A DNA stretch of 64,000 nt from Schaalia odontolytica (lineage in GTDB: Bacteria > Actinomycetota > Actinomycetes > Actinomycetales > Actinomycetaceae): NCBI RefSeq assembly GCF_031191545.1, contig NZ_CP133472.1, positions 1,426,001-1,490,000 of the forward strand. Direction: 5' to 3'. This document shows positions 27,387 to 36,027 of the stretch, in pieces (position 1 is the first letter of the stretch; every line of letters begins with the position of its first letter). The position numbers and the translations under genes were made by a program. The notes beneath the pieces are model-generated. The model had not been told where the DNA came from and did not search any database. It worked only from the letters and a program-made list of their open reading frames with translations.

Positions 27387-28120
27387 GCCAGCCTGTGCCA
27401 CTACCGATCCGGATGGCTGGTGTCGGACATGAGTTCGGTGCCGACGGCGTCCGAGTGAGAGCGCTCGACGGGATTGACCTTGAGGTCGCACCCGGCGAGC
27501 TTCTCGCTGTTATGGGGCCCTCGGGTTCCGGCAAGTCGACGCTGCTGTCGATCGCCGGTGGTCTCGAGCGTCCGACTCGAGGAAACGTCTGCATAAACGG
27601 GGTTGACTTGGCGTCTCTGGATAGCGTTCATCGAGCCGAAGTGCGTCGCCGTTCGATCGGGTATGTCTTTCAGGACTACAACCTGATCCCGTCGTTGTCG
27701 GCCCTGGAGAACGTTGAGATGCCTCTGCAGCTTGACGGTGTGAGCCCCTTGAAGGTGCGTGAGGCCGCGATGGCCGCGCTCGAGGAGGTGGGTGTCGCGG
27801 ATCTGGCCGACCGGTTCCCCGAGCTGCTCTCTGGAGGCCAGCGCCAGCGCGTTGCGATTGCCCGAGGGCTTGTGGGTAACCGCTCGGTCATTCTTGCGGA
27901 CGAACCGACGGGCGCGCTCGATTCTCATACTGGCGAACAGATCATGTTGGTGTTGCGTGATCACATTGATGCCGGTGCAGCCGGTATCCTCGTGACTCAT
28001 GAGGCCAGAATGGCCGCATGGGCAGATCGAACTGTCTTCCTGCGCGACGGTCGCATCGTCGATCGCTCAAGGGGAGATTCATTGAGGGATCTGCTGGCAG
28101 GTACTGCACCAAGGATCTAA
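27383..28120 (+). CDS. ABC transporter ATP-binding protein (MacB/LolD type)
   Basis: This 245-residue ATPase has Walker A GPSGSGKST, the Q-loop YVFQDYNLIP, signature LLSGGQRQRV, Walker B VILADEPTGALD and the H-loop ILVTHE. The short insertion and the GALDS D-loop fit the MacB/LolD/FtsE group that pairs with FtsX-like permeases, and such a permease gene follows with a one-base overlap. Together they probably export an antimicrobial peptide, drug or lipid, or relieve envelope stress, under the PadR regulator encoded upstream. Confidence 0.94.
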   Translation: MSQPVPLPIRMAGVGHEFGADGVRVRALDGIDLEVAPGELLAVMGPSGSGKSTLLSIAGGLERPTRGNVCINGVDLASLDSVHRAEVRRRSIGYVFQDYNLIPSLSALENVEMPLQLDGVSPLKVREAAMAALEEVGVADLADRFPELLSGGQRQRVAIARGLVGNRSVILADEPTGALDSHTGEQIMLVLRDHIDAGAAGILVTHEARMAAWADRTVFLRDGRIVDRSRGDSLRDLLAGTAPRI

Positions 28121-30843
28121 TGAGTCGACTCAATACGCGGATGAGGCGATGGGGAGTAGTGCTCCGCATCGCCTCTCGTGATGCGCGCCAAAGCTTGGGG
28201 CGTACGCTCACGGCTGTCTTTCTCATCTCGCTCCCGATCATTATCGCTATCGCAGCGATCACCTTCTGGGATGTCACGACCTCACAGCGGTATCAGGCCT
28301 CGTCCTGGCTGGGGCATCGCAGTGATGTGCAGGCGGTAACGCTCCATCGGTCCTCGACAGCCATTGAGCAGGACTTCACGGCAGATCGCCTGTCGAAGAC
28401 GGCCTCGGACGACGAGGTAGCGGTCTCGATGCAGACCCTCGACAGCTGGGTGCCCGCAGGCGATGAGTTGATCGCTGTGGACACCCTCTACCAGCTGCGC
28501 CTGGACAAGCCTGACGGCACCGGCTTCACGGTGAACAATGGGACGCAGACCGGCATGCTCGAGGCTCCGCGCGTGAACGCGGGAGGTAAGAGCGGAGCGT
28601 TGGCCGCCGGTCATGCCGTCATCTCCGAAGATGTAGCGCGAGCGCTCTCGGTCTCGGTCGGCGACAGCGTTAACGTGTCCCTGACGATCGCCAAGGAACG
28701 TGCGGCGCAGTCCCTCAAGGGAAACGTCTTCGTCGACGCGATCATCCGCGGCACCGAGAGGGCTATTATCGGCGACGGAACGCTTCCCATCGACCGTCTT
28801 GCCGTCGCTGGCCGCACGCAGACGGCCTGGTACGTCACCGGACCCGAGCCCGTCACGTGGGAGAAGATCCGCGAGCTCAACGCATCCGGTTTCTCTGTTC
28901 TGTCTCGCCAGGTGCTGGCCAGTCCGCCCCATGTCTCAGCCCTGCCCTCGCAGATTGCGCAGTACGAGGTTCCCCGAAACATCCGCGGGGGGAACCCGTG
29001 GCAGTACCTTCTTCTCGTTGCCGGTATCCTCCTGATACTCACTGAGATGATCCTGCTCATCTCGCCCCTGTATACCGTCGCTCAGCGCTCGGTGATGCGC
29101 ACGGCGGCCATGATCGTTGCGAACGGCGGCGACCGCACGGATGGGCGCAGGCTCACGATCGCCCACGGTGTCATTATCGGCATCTACTCCGCCCTCTTTT
29201 CCGCCGTTTGCTCTGCGGCCGCGATGGTCGGCATCGGCTTGTGGTCGGGTCTGGGGATCGGTATCGTTCCGTGGTGGCCCCTTGCGCTGTCGGTGCTCCT
29301 GCCGGTTCTCCTGTCGCTCATGGCATCCGTGTCCCCGGCTCACACGACCTCCCATATCGACACCTCCGCCGTCATCGGTGGACGCGTGTGGGAGCCATCC
29401 CGACTGGTGCGGCGCCGCATGATCTACCCGCTGGCCCTCCTCGCGGGCCTGCCCCTGCTCGGCCTTGCCGCCTGGCTTGGCTCGGTGCTGGCCCTCGTTG
29501 TCGGTGTCGGTCTGCTCGAGGCTGGCCTGATTGGATCGATCCCATACATTTTCACACGCTGGCGCGCGCCCAACCGCCGTGCATCGATGAGCATGCGACT
29601 CGCTCTGCGCGACGCGGTACGCAACGGCCACCGCACCTTCCCGGCCATGGCCTCGATCCTGACGACCGTGTTCGTCGCCTGCGGACTGCTTGTTACCCTC
29701 TCCTCATCTAATGAGGCCGGTTGGAACTCTCGCCCCCACGTGGGTCAGCGCGGTCAGGTCTTCGTGTCGACCGTCGACCGCACCGATTCGGTCAAGCGTT
29801 CGCGCGACCTCATGAAGTCGGCAGTCGAGGCCGTCGGCGCCCAGCGCGGGATCACCTCGCGGGCGACGCTCAACGGCCTGGCGTGGAACAGCGGTCCGGG
29901 CGGCCCAACCTCCATGGTCGAGGCGGTCCACCCCTACAACGAGTCGACGTTCACGATGTCGATGAACATGGGCACCATGACGGAGCTGGATGTGGCCTAC
30001 ATGGTCGATGACGGCACGTATCTGCGTGAGGCAGGATACTTCTCCAACGAAGATGACATGGTGCGGGCTATTGCCACCCTCAACGCCGGCGGCGTTCTCA
30101 TCCCCGACCCGGAATACATCGACGGTGCCGGACAGGTGACGCTGCGCAGCCTCGACATGAGTGCCATCGCTGAAGCGAGGGCTGTGGGTGCTTCGGACGA
30201 TAATCTGCCGGACGCTCAGGTCACGACTGTCCAGACCTTTGTCGCCGCGCCCCTGACGCGGGTCAACGTCATTGTGCTCTCGCCAACGGCAGCGTCCTAC
30301 CTGGGCCTGCAGGCACGGCCTCTGGGCGAGCTCCTGACGCTCGACAAGCAGGTCAGTCCCGTCGATGCGCCGTCGTTCCAGGCGACGATTGCCCGCCAGG
30401 TGCCCGGTGCCTCGGCTCAGGTCATCGTGCCGACGATGCGCTCGCTCGTCCTGCCCTACGTTGCGGCGCTCATTGCCGTTGTTGCCGCGGCCGCCACGGT
30501 CGCCCTCGTCGTTTCCCTCTCGGCCTCGGACATGCGGCCCGATCTCGATACGCTCGATGCGATCGGTGCCGCGCCGTCGATGAGGCGCCACGTGACGAGC
30601 TGGCAGGGCGTTGTTCTCGCGCTGAACGCGATCCCAACGGCGGTCCTCGCAGGCCTCGTCGTCGGTGTTCTTGCGGTCATCACCTTCGCACGTTCGGGTA
30701 TCTTCCCGACGCTGACCACCCTGTGGCCGGTGGTTCCGTGGGGTGCCCTCCTGGGCATGCTGATCGGCATGCCGATCCTGTGTGCGCTCGTCGCGATCAT
30801 CCTGACGCCCCGCCATCAGAAGCGTATTCGTCGCATCAACTAG
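28120..30843 (+). CDS. FtsX-like ABC transporter permease
   Basis: This 907-residue membrane protein has an N-terminal TM helix (about residues 27-48), a large extracytoplasmic region, a central group of TM helices (about 300-500), a second extracytoplasmic region, and a C-terminal group of helices with VALVVSLSASDMRPDLDTLDAIGA typical of FtsX permeases. The two-FtsX-domain layout matches exporter permeases of the BceB/MacB superfamily. The ATG at 28120 overlaps the ATPase stop by one base; the in-frame extension upstream lies inside the ATPase gene. The exported substrate is unknown. Confidence 0.88.
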   Translation: MSRLNTRMRRWGVVLRIASRDARQSLGRTLTAVFLISLPIIIAIAAITFWDVTTSQRYQASSWLGHRSDVQAVTLHRSSTAIEQDFTADRLSKTASDDEVAVSMQTLDSWVPAGDELIAVDTLYQLRLDKPDGTGFTVNNGTQTGMLEAPRVNAGGKSGALAAGHAVISEDVARALSVSVGDSVNVSLTIAKERAAQSLKGNVFVDAIIRGTERAIIGDGTLPIDRLAVAGRTQTAWYVTGPEPVTWEKIRELNASGFSVLSRQVLASPPHVSALPSQIAQYEVPRNIRGGNPWQYLLLVAGILLILTEMILLISPLYTVAQRSVMRTAAMIVANGGDRTDGRRLTIAHGVIIGIYSALFSAVCSAAAMVGIGLWSGLGIGIVPWWPLALSVLLPVLLSLMASVSPAHTTSHIDTSAVIGGRVWEPSRLVRRRMIYPLALLAGLPLLGLAAWLGSVLALVVGVGLLEAGLIGSIPYIFTRWRAPNRRASMSMRLALRDAVRNGHRTFPAMASILTTVFVACGLLVTLSSSNEAGWNSRPHVGQRGQVFVSTVDRTDSVKRSRDLMKSAVEAVGAQRGITSRATLNGLAWNSGPGGPTSMVEAVHPYNESTFTMSMNMGTMTELDVAYMVDDGTYLREAGYFSNEDDMVRAIATLNAGGVLIPDPEYIDGAGQVTLRSLDMSAIAEARAVGASDDNLPDAQVTTVQTFVAAPLTRVNVIVLSPTAASYLGLQARPLGELLTLDKQVSPVDAPSFQATIARQVPGASAQVIVPTMRSLVLPYVAALIAVVAAAATVALVVSLSASDMRPDLDTLDAIGAAPSMRRHVTSWQGVVLALNAIPTAVLAGLVVGVLAVITFARSGIFPTLTTLWPVVPWGALLGMLIGMPILCALVAIILTPRHQKRIRRIN

Positions 30844-30851
30844 GGATGCCC

Positions 30852-31274
30852 ATGAGTGAGACCCGCGAGGAAGTTGTCATCCCTGCCGACGCGCTCGCGT
30901 CCGCGTCCGTGCGCGTCGATACGTGGCTGTGGGCGATCCGCCAGCTGAAGTCGCGGTCGAAGGCTACGGCCGCCGTGCGCGCGGGGCACGTGCGAGTGAA
31001 CGGTGAGCCGGTCAAAGCGGCTTTCAAGGTGCGTGTGGGTGACGAGGTGCGCCTGCGCATCGAGGGTTTCGACCGCGTCCTCGGCGTCGTCCTGTTGCTC
31101 TCCAAGCGCGTGTCCTACCCGCAGGCACGCACCGCCTACGACGACCGCACCCCGGAGCGTCCGCGTATGCACATCCCTGTCGCGATGCGGGACAAAGGTA
31201 GCGGTCGACCGACCAAGAAGGAGCGGCGCGAGCTGGACAGGCTTCGCGGCTACGATTCCCACGAGCACCACTGA
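30852..31274 (+). CDS. S4-domain RNA-binding protein (Hsp15-like)
   Basis: This 140-residue protein has an S4 domain (VRVDTWLWAIRQLKSRSKATAAVRAGHVRVNG, about residues 20-52), a basic linker, and a C-terminal KKERRELDRLRGYD tail, matching the Hsp15/YrfH family that rescues stalled 50S subunits with attached peptidyl-tRNA. ATG 30852 has AGGGA six bases upstream and is preferred; ATG 30846 overlaps that site and would add two residues. The gene follows the permease by eight bases, so it may share its transcript, but its function looks unrelated. Confidence 0.88.
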   Translation: MSETREEVVIPADALASASVRVDTWLWAIRQLKSRSKATAAVRAGHVRVNGEPVKAAFKVRVGDEVRLRIEGFDRVLGVVLLLSKRVSYPQARTAYDDRTPERPRMHIPVAMRDKGSGRPTKKERRELDRLRGYDSHEHH

Positions 31275-31391
31275 TCTCACCGGCGAGGCCTGGGCCCCAT
31301 TGCGCAGCACGTTGACATGGTGGGTTGTTTGTCCCGTCGCTCGCGGTCCTTCTGGGGCATGCTGCTCTTCATCAGCCGTGCCGCAGACGAA

Positions 31392-31420
31392 GACCCCGCC
31401 GCCGAGGGGGCGACGGGGTC
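31392..31420 (-). terminator. Hairpin downstream of cassette 4
   Basis: GACCCCGTCGCC and GGCGGCGGGGTC on the minus strand form a near-perfect 12-bp stem with a 5-base loop, followed by TTCGTCT. It sits 22 bases after the end of the last cassette gene and also faces the S4 gene from the other side. Confidence 0.6.
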
Positions 31421-31441
31421 AGTGCGATCAGGGAAGCCGCG

Positions 31442-32173
31442 TCACTCGTTTGGGTAGAACGACGTCGCGCTGATCTTGTAGTACTCGCCCCAAGTGGGGT
31501 CGTAGGGAATTTCGAACTGCGCGCTGCCGGTGCCGTTGCTGTCGACGGTAACGGTTGCGACTTCGCCGACTTCATATCCCTTCGATGTGAGCCAGCTGTT
31601 CGTCGTGTGCATGCTCATCTTGAGGGTTACTGTCGCGGAAGAGAGCATCGCGAGGCCCTTCTTCACGTTGTCGTTTGCTGTGACGTTCACGGTGCACGCC
31701 ATGGTCGTTGACGATGCGTTGATGATGCATTCGCTCGCCTCGGTGTCGAAAGCCGATGCGGGGCTGTTATTGGCGACGAGGTCGTTGATGATGACCTGCT
31801 TCGCGCACTGCTGCTTGACAATGTCCTGGACCTCGCTGTCGACGCTGATAAACTCTGAATGCAGACTCTCAAACTGGTTGACGTTGTCGGGCGTGATCTG
31901 TGCGCACCAGTACGGGGCGAACTCCTCGCCGGCCTGCTGGAGAGTTGCTTGTGCCTCGTTGCGCATGTCTTCGGCAGACTGGGCGGACTGCTTCGTCGAG
32001 AAGAGAATCATGGCGGTTGCGCAGGCGAGGAGTACTGCCGCGCAGCAGGCGAAGCGGTTGTAGTACGACAGTCCCCTGCTTTTGGCGGGTTTCGCCGGGA
32101 TGGTCGTCTCGGCGGCCGAGCCGGAGCCCATGGCGGACGATTCGGAGGTCGGAGTAGAATTGAGGTCGCTCAC
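31442..32173 (-). CDS. Cassette 4 partner protein: single-TM, four-Cys exported domain
   Basis: This 243-residue protein has a cytoplasmic N-terminus (1-40), one TM helix (about 41-60), a short coiled segment and an exported domain. Cysteines fall at 90 (in YWCAQITP), 123, 149 and 160, and the protein ends FYPNE. It has the same layout as three other proteins in this cluster (32756, 33928 and 35311), and each is encoded directly after a DUF2510 gene with a four-base overlap. I do not recognise a described family. It probably forms an envelope complex with its DUF2510 partner. Confidence 0.78.
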   Translation of the reverse strand: MSDLNSTPTSESSAMGSGSAAETTIPAKPAKSRGLSYYNRFACCAAVLLACATAMILFSTKQSAQSAEDMRNEAQATLQQAGEEFAPYWCAQITPDNVNQFESLHSEFISVDSEVQDIVKQQCAKQVIINDLVANNSPASAFDTEASECIINASSTTMACTVNVTANDNVKKGLAMLSSATVTLKMSMHTTNSWLTSKGYEVGEVATVTVDSNGTGSAQFEIPYDPTWGEYYKISATSFYPNE

Positions 32174-32580
32174 TGGATTGCCTCCCGCACCTTCTGGAGC
32201 TGTTCTTTTGCCTCGGTGAGCATAGTCTGTGCATCGTGAACGTCGTCCTGGACTGCATTGTGCTTACCCGCAGCCACAATGCTTGAGCCGAGAAAGATAG
32301 CCGCCAGGATCGAGGCGACGACGGCGATCGCGATCTGTCCGCGAGTCGCCTTCGTGGCCGGTGCCTGGGGCACGGGCGTGAACTGTGTCGGTCCTGCTGC
32401 GGAAAGCGCCGACGATCCAACGGGGGAGACGGCTGCCTCATTCGCGGAGGCGTCGGAATCGATGGCTGTGTTGGAACCGGTCGGGGCGTGGTAGCGGTCG
32501 GTCCACTGGGTGCCGTCCCACCAGCGTAGCTGGTCGGTTCCTGCAGGGTCTGCGTACCAGCCCTGAACGGGGTTGCTCAC
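32170..32580 (-). CDS. Cassette 4 DUF2510 membrane protein
   Basis: This 136-residue protein begins with a DUF2510 domain (GWYADPAG then LRWWDGTQWTD, residues 7-29), a short W-rich fold of about 30 residues found at the N-terminus of many actinobacterial membrane proteins. A disordered Ser/Pro linker follows, then one TM helix (about 80-100) and a C-terminal charged coiled coil (about 105-136). The start is GTG at 32580 with AAAGGAG upstream; the region matches that of the 33436 gene closely, including TAGAAT at 32610-32615 (minus) as a likely -10. It overlaps the partner gene by four bases. The role of DUF2510 is unknown. Confidence 0.85.
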   Translation of the reverse strand: MSNPVQGWYADPAGTDQLRWWDGTQWTDRYHAPTGSNTAIDSDASANEAAVSPVGSSALSAAGPTQFTPVPQAPATKATRGQIAIAVVASILAAIFLGSSIVAAGKHNAVQDDVHDAQTMLTEAKEQLQKVREAIQ

Positions 32581-32702
32581 GAGGTGACTCCTTTCGCTGT
32601 GTCTCGTTCATTCTAGTGGAGCGCCGATACCAGTGATTTTGGCGGTGATAGGCCTCACTCTGGTGCTGATCGTCGGTGAGACACTGGAAACACAATGAAA
32701 AA

Positions 32703-32743
32703 ACGGCGGTCCCCACGCCCATCAGGGGAACCGGGACCGCCGT
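32703..32743 (-). terminator. Intrinsic terminator between cassettes 3 and 4
   Basis: On the minus strand ACGGCGGTCCC (32733-32743) pairs with GGGACCGCCGT (32703-32713), a perfect 11-bp stem, followed by a run of six T. It lies 13 bases past the end of the cassette 3 partner gene, so cassette 4 needs its own promoter. Confidence 0.88.
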
Positions 32744-32755
32744 AGACGGTGAGGC

Positions 32756-33439
32756 TTACTCGTTCGGGAAGAACGATGACACCTGAACGTCGTAGGCGAT
32801 GCCCCAGCTGGCGTCGACGGGAACGTCGAAAGACACCGTCCCGTTTCCGCTCGAATCAACCGTCAGGGTCGCGACGTCGTCCAGCGTGTGCGACTGGGTG
32901 GGCAGGTTCGTGTGCGTGTCGGCAATGCGCATACGCAGAGTGAGCGTCGTCGACGAGAATTCCTCGAGCCGCTTCTGTACCGCGGGCGAAGTAGGGGTCA
33001 CGGTAGCGGTGCAGGAGGCGCCATCCCCCGTGTCGTTGAGCGTGCATTCGGGCTTAACCGTAAACGCGCGAATGGGATCCTGGTTGGCGATGAAATCGGC
33101 GATCGACACGCGCGTCTTGCACTGTCGATCGATCTCGCGCTTGATGTCCGACGATGCTGAGTCATAGCCCTTGAATAGGCCGGCCACTGTGTCGGCGTTC
33201 TCCGGAGTGATCTGCTCGCACCACTGGAGAGCCCTCAGCTCGTACCTTTGCCTGTCGGCCTTCATTGCGTCGTTCTTCAGGCTGTTGGCTTCGCTATGAC
33301 GGGAGGACGTCTTTGCAAATAATGTGATCGTTGTGATCGCGCTGAGGGCGACAATGATGACCATGATCCGGTTGAAGATACTCAGGCCGCGGACCTTGTG
33401 TTGTGGAAAGGAAAGGGGGCGGGAGCTGTGCGCGCTCAC
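32756..33439 (-). CDS. Cassette 3 partner protein: single-TM, four-Cys exported domain
   Basis: This 227-residue protein has one TM helix (about residues 24-42) and an exported domain with cysteines at 74 (in LQWCEQITPE), 107, 132 and 143. It ends FFPNE and contains the sequence VATLTVDSSGNGTVSFDVPVD, which closely parallels VATVTVDSNGTGSAQFEIPYD in the cassette 4 partner. The two are therefore the closest relatives in the cluster and probably arose by recent duplication. The gene overlaps the upstream DUF2510 gene by four bases and is followed by an intrinsic terminator. No function can be assigned. Confidence 0.78.
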   Translation of the reverse strand: MSAHSSRPLSFPQHKVRGLSIFNRIMVIIVALSAITTITLFAKTSSRHSEANSLKNDAMKADRQRYELRALQWCEQITPENADTVAGLFKGYDSASSDIKREIDRQCKTRVSIADFIANQDPIRAFTVKPECTLNDTGDGASCTATVTPTSPAVQKRLEEFSSTTLTLRMRIADTHTNLPTQSHTLDDVATLTVDSSGNGTVSFDVPVDASWGIAYDVQVSSFFPNE

Positions 33440-33843
33440 TTGGCCTCATCCTTTGCTTCCTGGAGCTTCTGCTTGGCCTGGTCGTAGTCGGATTGAGCCT
33501 GCTGAAGTTCCTCGCCGGACTTCACATAGGAGGTCGCTGCCAGTGCCGAACAGCCGATGAAGAAGATCGCCAGGAGTGTCAGGAAACCCGCGGTGATGAT
33601 CTGGGAGGACGGAGGACGCGAAGAGGGCTTCGGTGCCGCGGGTGTCGGCGCTGCGGGCACTTGAATCGGTGCGCCGGTGGGAGGAGGTGCCGCTTGCGGG
33701 GAGGGCTCGGACTGGGTAACGACAGGAGTTTCGTCGCCGGTAGGGGCAGGGCGGAAATGGTTGCTCCACTGGCTGCCATCCCACCAGCGTAGCTGGTCGG
33801 ATCCTTCGGGATCTGCGTACCAGCCCTGGACGGTGTTGCTCAC
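33436..33843 (-). CDS. Cassette 3 DUF2510 membrane protein
   Basis: This 135-residue protein has an N-terminal DUF2510 domain (VQGWYADPEG then LRWWDGSQWSN), a long Pro/Ala-rich linker (about residues 35-75), a TM helix (about 80-102) and a charged C-terminal coiled coil (about 105-135). The GTG at 33843 with AAGGAG upstream is chosen; it aligns with the cassette 4 start and removes an unrelated N-terminal extension. TAGAAT at 33873-33878 (minus) is a probable -10 box. It overlaps its partner gene by four bases. Confidence 0.85.
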   Translation of the reverse strand: MSNTVQGWYADPEGSDQLRWWDGSQWSNHFRPAPTGDETPVVTQSEPSPQAAPPPTGAPIQVPAAPTPAAPKPSSRPPSSQIITAGFLTLLAIFFIGCSALAATSYVKSGEELQQAQSDYDQAKQKLQEAKDEAK

Positions 33844-33927
33844 GAGGAGACTCCTTTCACTGTGTCCCGTCAATTCTAGGCAGGCACCGATTGATGGCAC
33901 CGTTCAGTGATCGGACCCACGTGCCTG

Positions 33928-34620
33928 TCACAGGCTGGTCGGCCACCAGGAGATCATGGTGAAACCGCACTCTGTCTTGTCGGACATCGCCGGATCGTAG
34001 GGAACGGAGATCGAGAAGGTCGCGGGTGTTCCCGGCGTGAGCGTCACCGTTGTCGTCTCCTGGTAGGGGGAGGATGGGCTCAACGTCGTCCCCTTGTCGA
34101 GTGTGTAGCCGGAGATCGTGAGCTCAAGTGGGCCGAGCGAGGAGATCTGGCTTGCGGAGTTCAGTGTGATGGTGCCGTTGATTGTGGTGGTGATCTGGTC
34201 GGTCGTGCACTCCGGGATGCCTGGGCTGAAGGCCGCCTCGGCGCCGGTACGCTGCGCGTTCGCGAGGTTCTCCTTGGGTGCGCACTCCTCGTGAATGGCG
34301 TCCTTGACGGCCTGCGTCGCGGAGTCGTAGCTCTTGATCGCGTCGCGGATCGAGGCGGCAGTATCGCGGGTGATGGAATCGCACCATTCCTTGGCGTCCT
34401 TGTGGACGTTGGCGGCGTCGAGGCGGGTCTTCGCGTCGGCGATCTGCTGATCGACCGCAACCTTCTCCGACTGGGCCTGCGCGGCCTGTTCTTCGTAGCG
34501 GGAGGCCGAATGTGAACGCCACGCGTTAATGCCGCCGACGACGGCCGACAGGATGATGAAGATGACCGCGAGGGCTGTGCCTGCGACGGTCGCGGCACGC
34601 AAGGGTACGGGGGCGCTCAC
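33928..34620 (-). CDS. Cassette 2 partner protein: single-TM exported domain with C-terminal Cys
   Basis: This 230-residue protein has one TM helix (about residues 10-32), a heptad-like coiled segment (about 38-75) and an exported domain. Cysteines are at 80 (KEWCDSIT), 113, 138 and 218. The fourth cysteine lies 13 residues from the end (ECGFTMISWWPTSL), as in the cassette 1 partner, and unlike cassettes 3 and 4. The family therefore divides into two subtypes by Cys pattern. It overlaps the upstream DUF2510 gene by four bases. No described family is recognised. Confidence 0.78.
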   Translation of the reverse strand: MSAPVPLRAATVAGTALAVIFIILSAVVGGINAWRSHSASRYEEQAAQAQSEKVAVDQQIADAKTRLDAANVHKDAKEWCDSITRDTAASIRDAIKSYDSATQAVKDAIHEECAPKENLANAQRTGAEAAFSPGIPECTTDQITTTINGTITLNSASQISSLGPLELTISGYTLDKGTTLSPSSPYQETTTVTLTPGTPATFSISVPYDPAMSDKTECGFTMISWWPTSL

Positions 34621-35225
34621 TTCTGGGCCTCCTCGATCTGTCGGTTGATGTCCGCGAGTGTGGACTGTGCAGTGTCGAGCTCCTGCTGCGCTGTTTCCGC
34701 GCGGCTCTTCGCGTCATCGTGGATGCGACCGCCGACACCCAGGTGAGACCAGGCGATCACGAGGGCCGTGATGAAGACCGCGACGAGCACCCACGAGGCA
34801 ATGCAGCCGAGCGTCCATTTCAGGGTGCCGGAGCGTTCTGGACTCTCGTGAGGACTCTCGGATTCGCCGGGCATTGGGATGGGGGTTGCGTCCCCCTCGT
34901 TCATTGACGAGGCCCTGGTACCTTCCCATGCCGGCGTCTCTGCGGGGGAGAGGTCAGGCGCGGTGGCCTCCCAGTTTGCGTGCTCGTTCGGGGAGGGGAC
35001 TGGCGGGATCGCTGCGTCAGCCCGGTATTCCGCCTGCGTGGCGGGCTGCTCCTGCTGAGCGTGCTGCTGGTCCTCGCCGTAGGCATGAATTGCCGCGGCC
35101 GTATCGGCCTGTGCGGGCGTGACCTCGTAGGGTTCGACGTATTCCGTCCAGGCATGACCGTCCCACCAGCGCAACTGTGCGGCACCGGTGGGGTCGGCGT
35201 ACCAGCCTTCCGCAGGTTCGCTCAT
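34617..35225 (-). CDS. Cassette 2 DUF2510 membrane protein
   Basis: At 202 residues this is the longest DUF2510 protein of the cluster. The DUF2510 domain (EGWYADPTG then LRWWDGHAWTE) is followed by an acidic, Gln/Pro-rich linker of roughly 90 residues, a TM helix (about 138-160) and a charged coiled coil (about 165-202). The start is ATG at 35225 on the minus strand. Its stop overlaps the partner start by four bases. The long linker and the coiled coil just beyond the membrane suggest a bridge between a cytoplasmic DUF2510 module and an extracytoplasmic partner. Confidence 0.84.
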   Translation of the reverse strand: MSEPAEGWYADPTGAAQLRWWDGHAWTEYVEPYEVTPAQADTAAAIHAYGEDQQHAQQEQPATQAEYRADAAIPPVPSPNEHANWEATAPDLSPAETPAWEGTRASSMNEGDATPIPMPGESESPHESPERSGTLKWTLGCIASWVLVAVFITALVIAWSHLGVGGRIHDDAKSRAETAQQELDTAQSTLADINRQIEEAQK

Positions 35226-35310
35226 TGTGGTTCTCTCTCCCGTGTCATGTCACAACCGAGGGTCTGGTCAGGAAGTCTAGTCGGCCAAGGTATGGTGGGC
35301 AACTATCGAC

Positions 35311-36027
35311 TCAGAGCCCGCTGGGCCACAGGCTTACGGCGCGGATAATGCACGATCCCGAGTTGAAGGATGGGATCGGCACGACGGAGGTTGTCGTGCC
35401 CGTGCCTCCCGCGGGAACGGTGACCGTCTGCTTGTCGGAGGGGGTATAACCCTTCGAGGACGAACCGGGAACAAGGTAGAGCTCGACGCCGACGTCGTAC
35501 GCCGATGCGCCCGCCAGGTTTGCTCCGACGATGGACACGGACCCCGTGATCGTCACCGTGGAGGCACCACCCGTGCAATGGACGTCATTATGGAGCATAT
35601 CCTGCGACATGTCCTTCGAGTACGCCTCGATGAAGCTCTGCTTCTGGGGGCAGATCTGCCCAATGGCCTCGCGGCGAGTCGCCGTCAGGGAATTGTATTT
35701 TCGCGCAGCCTCGTCGAGGGAATCAAAGTCAGACTTCTCGCTCGTCAGACCGTTGCACCAGTCCTGAGCTTCCTTCTTAGTGGTTGCCTCGTTGACCTTG
35801 GTGCGAGTCGTCGCTGTCTCAGTCTCGGTGTCCTTAGCCTTTTGGCGCATGGATGCGGCATCACTCTGTGCCTCGGCCGCGGACTGGGAGTTTGAGCGAG
35901 CGCCGAGACCTAGTCCCACGGAGATAAGGAGGAAAAGGACGGCGACGGCAGCGCCGATCAGAGTGATGATCTTGGAACCGTTGTTTGAGGCAGAGGCCTG
36001 CTGTGTGGATGTGGGTACGTAGCTCAC
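35311..36027 (-). CDS. Cassette 1 partner protein: single-TM exported domain with C-terminal Cys
   Basis: This 238-residue protein has a short cytoplasmic start, one TM helix (about residues 20-42), a long coiled segment (about 46-86) and an exported domain with cysteines at 91 (DWCNGLTS), 126, 151 and 226, ending SLWPSGL. The positions match those in the cassette 2 partner. It overlaps the upstream DUF2510 gene by four bases. Overall identity to the other partners looks low, so this is probably an old duplication retained for a related function. Confidence 0.78.
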   Translation of the reverse strand: MSYVPTSTQQASASNNGSKIITLIGAAVAVLFLLISVGLGLGARSNSQSAAEAQSDAASMRQKAKDTETETATTRTKVNEATTKKEAQDWCNGLTSEKSDFDSLDEAARKYNSLTATRREAIGQICPQKQSFIEAYSKDMSQDMLHNDVHCTGGASTVTITGSVSIVGANLAGASAYDVGVELYLVPGSSSKGYTPSDKQTVTVPAGGTGTTTSVVPIPSFNSGSCIIRAVSLWPSGL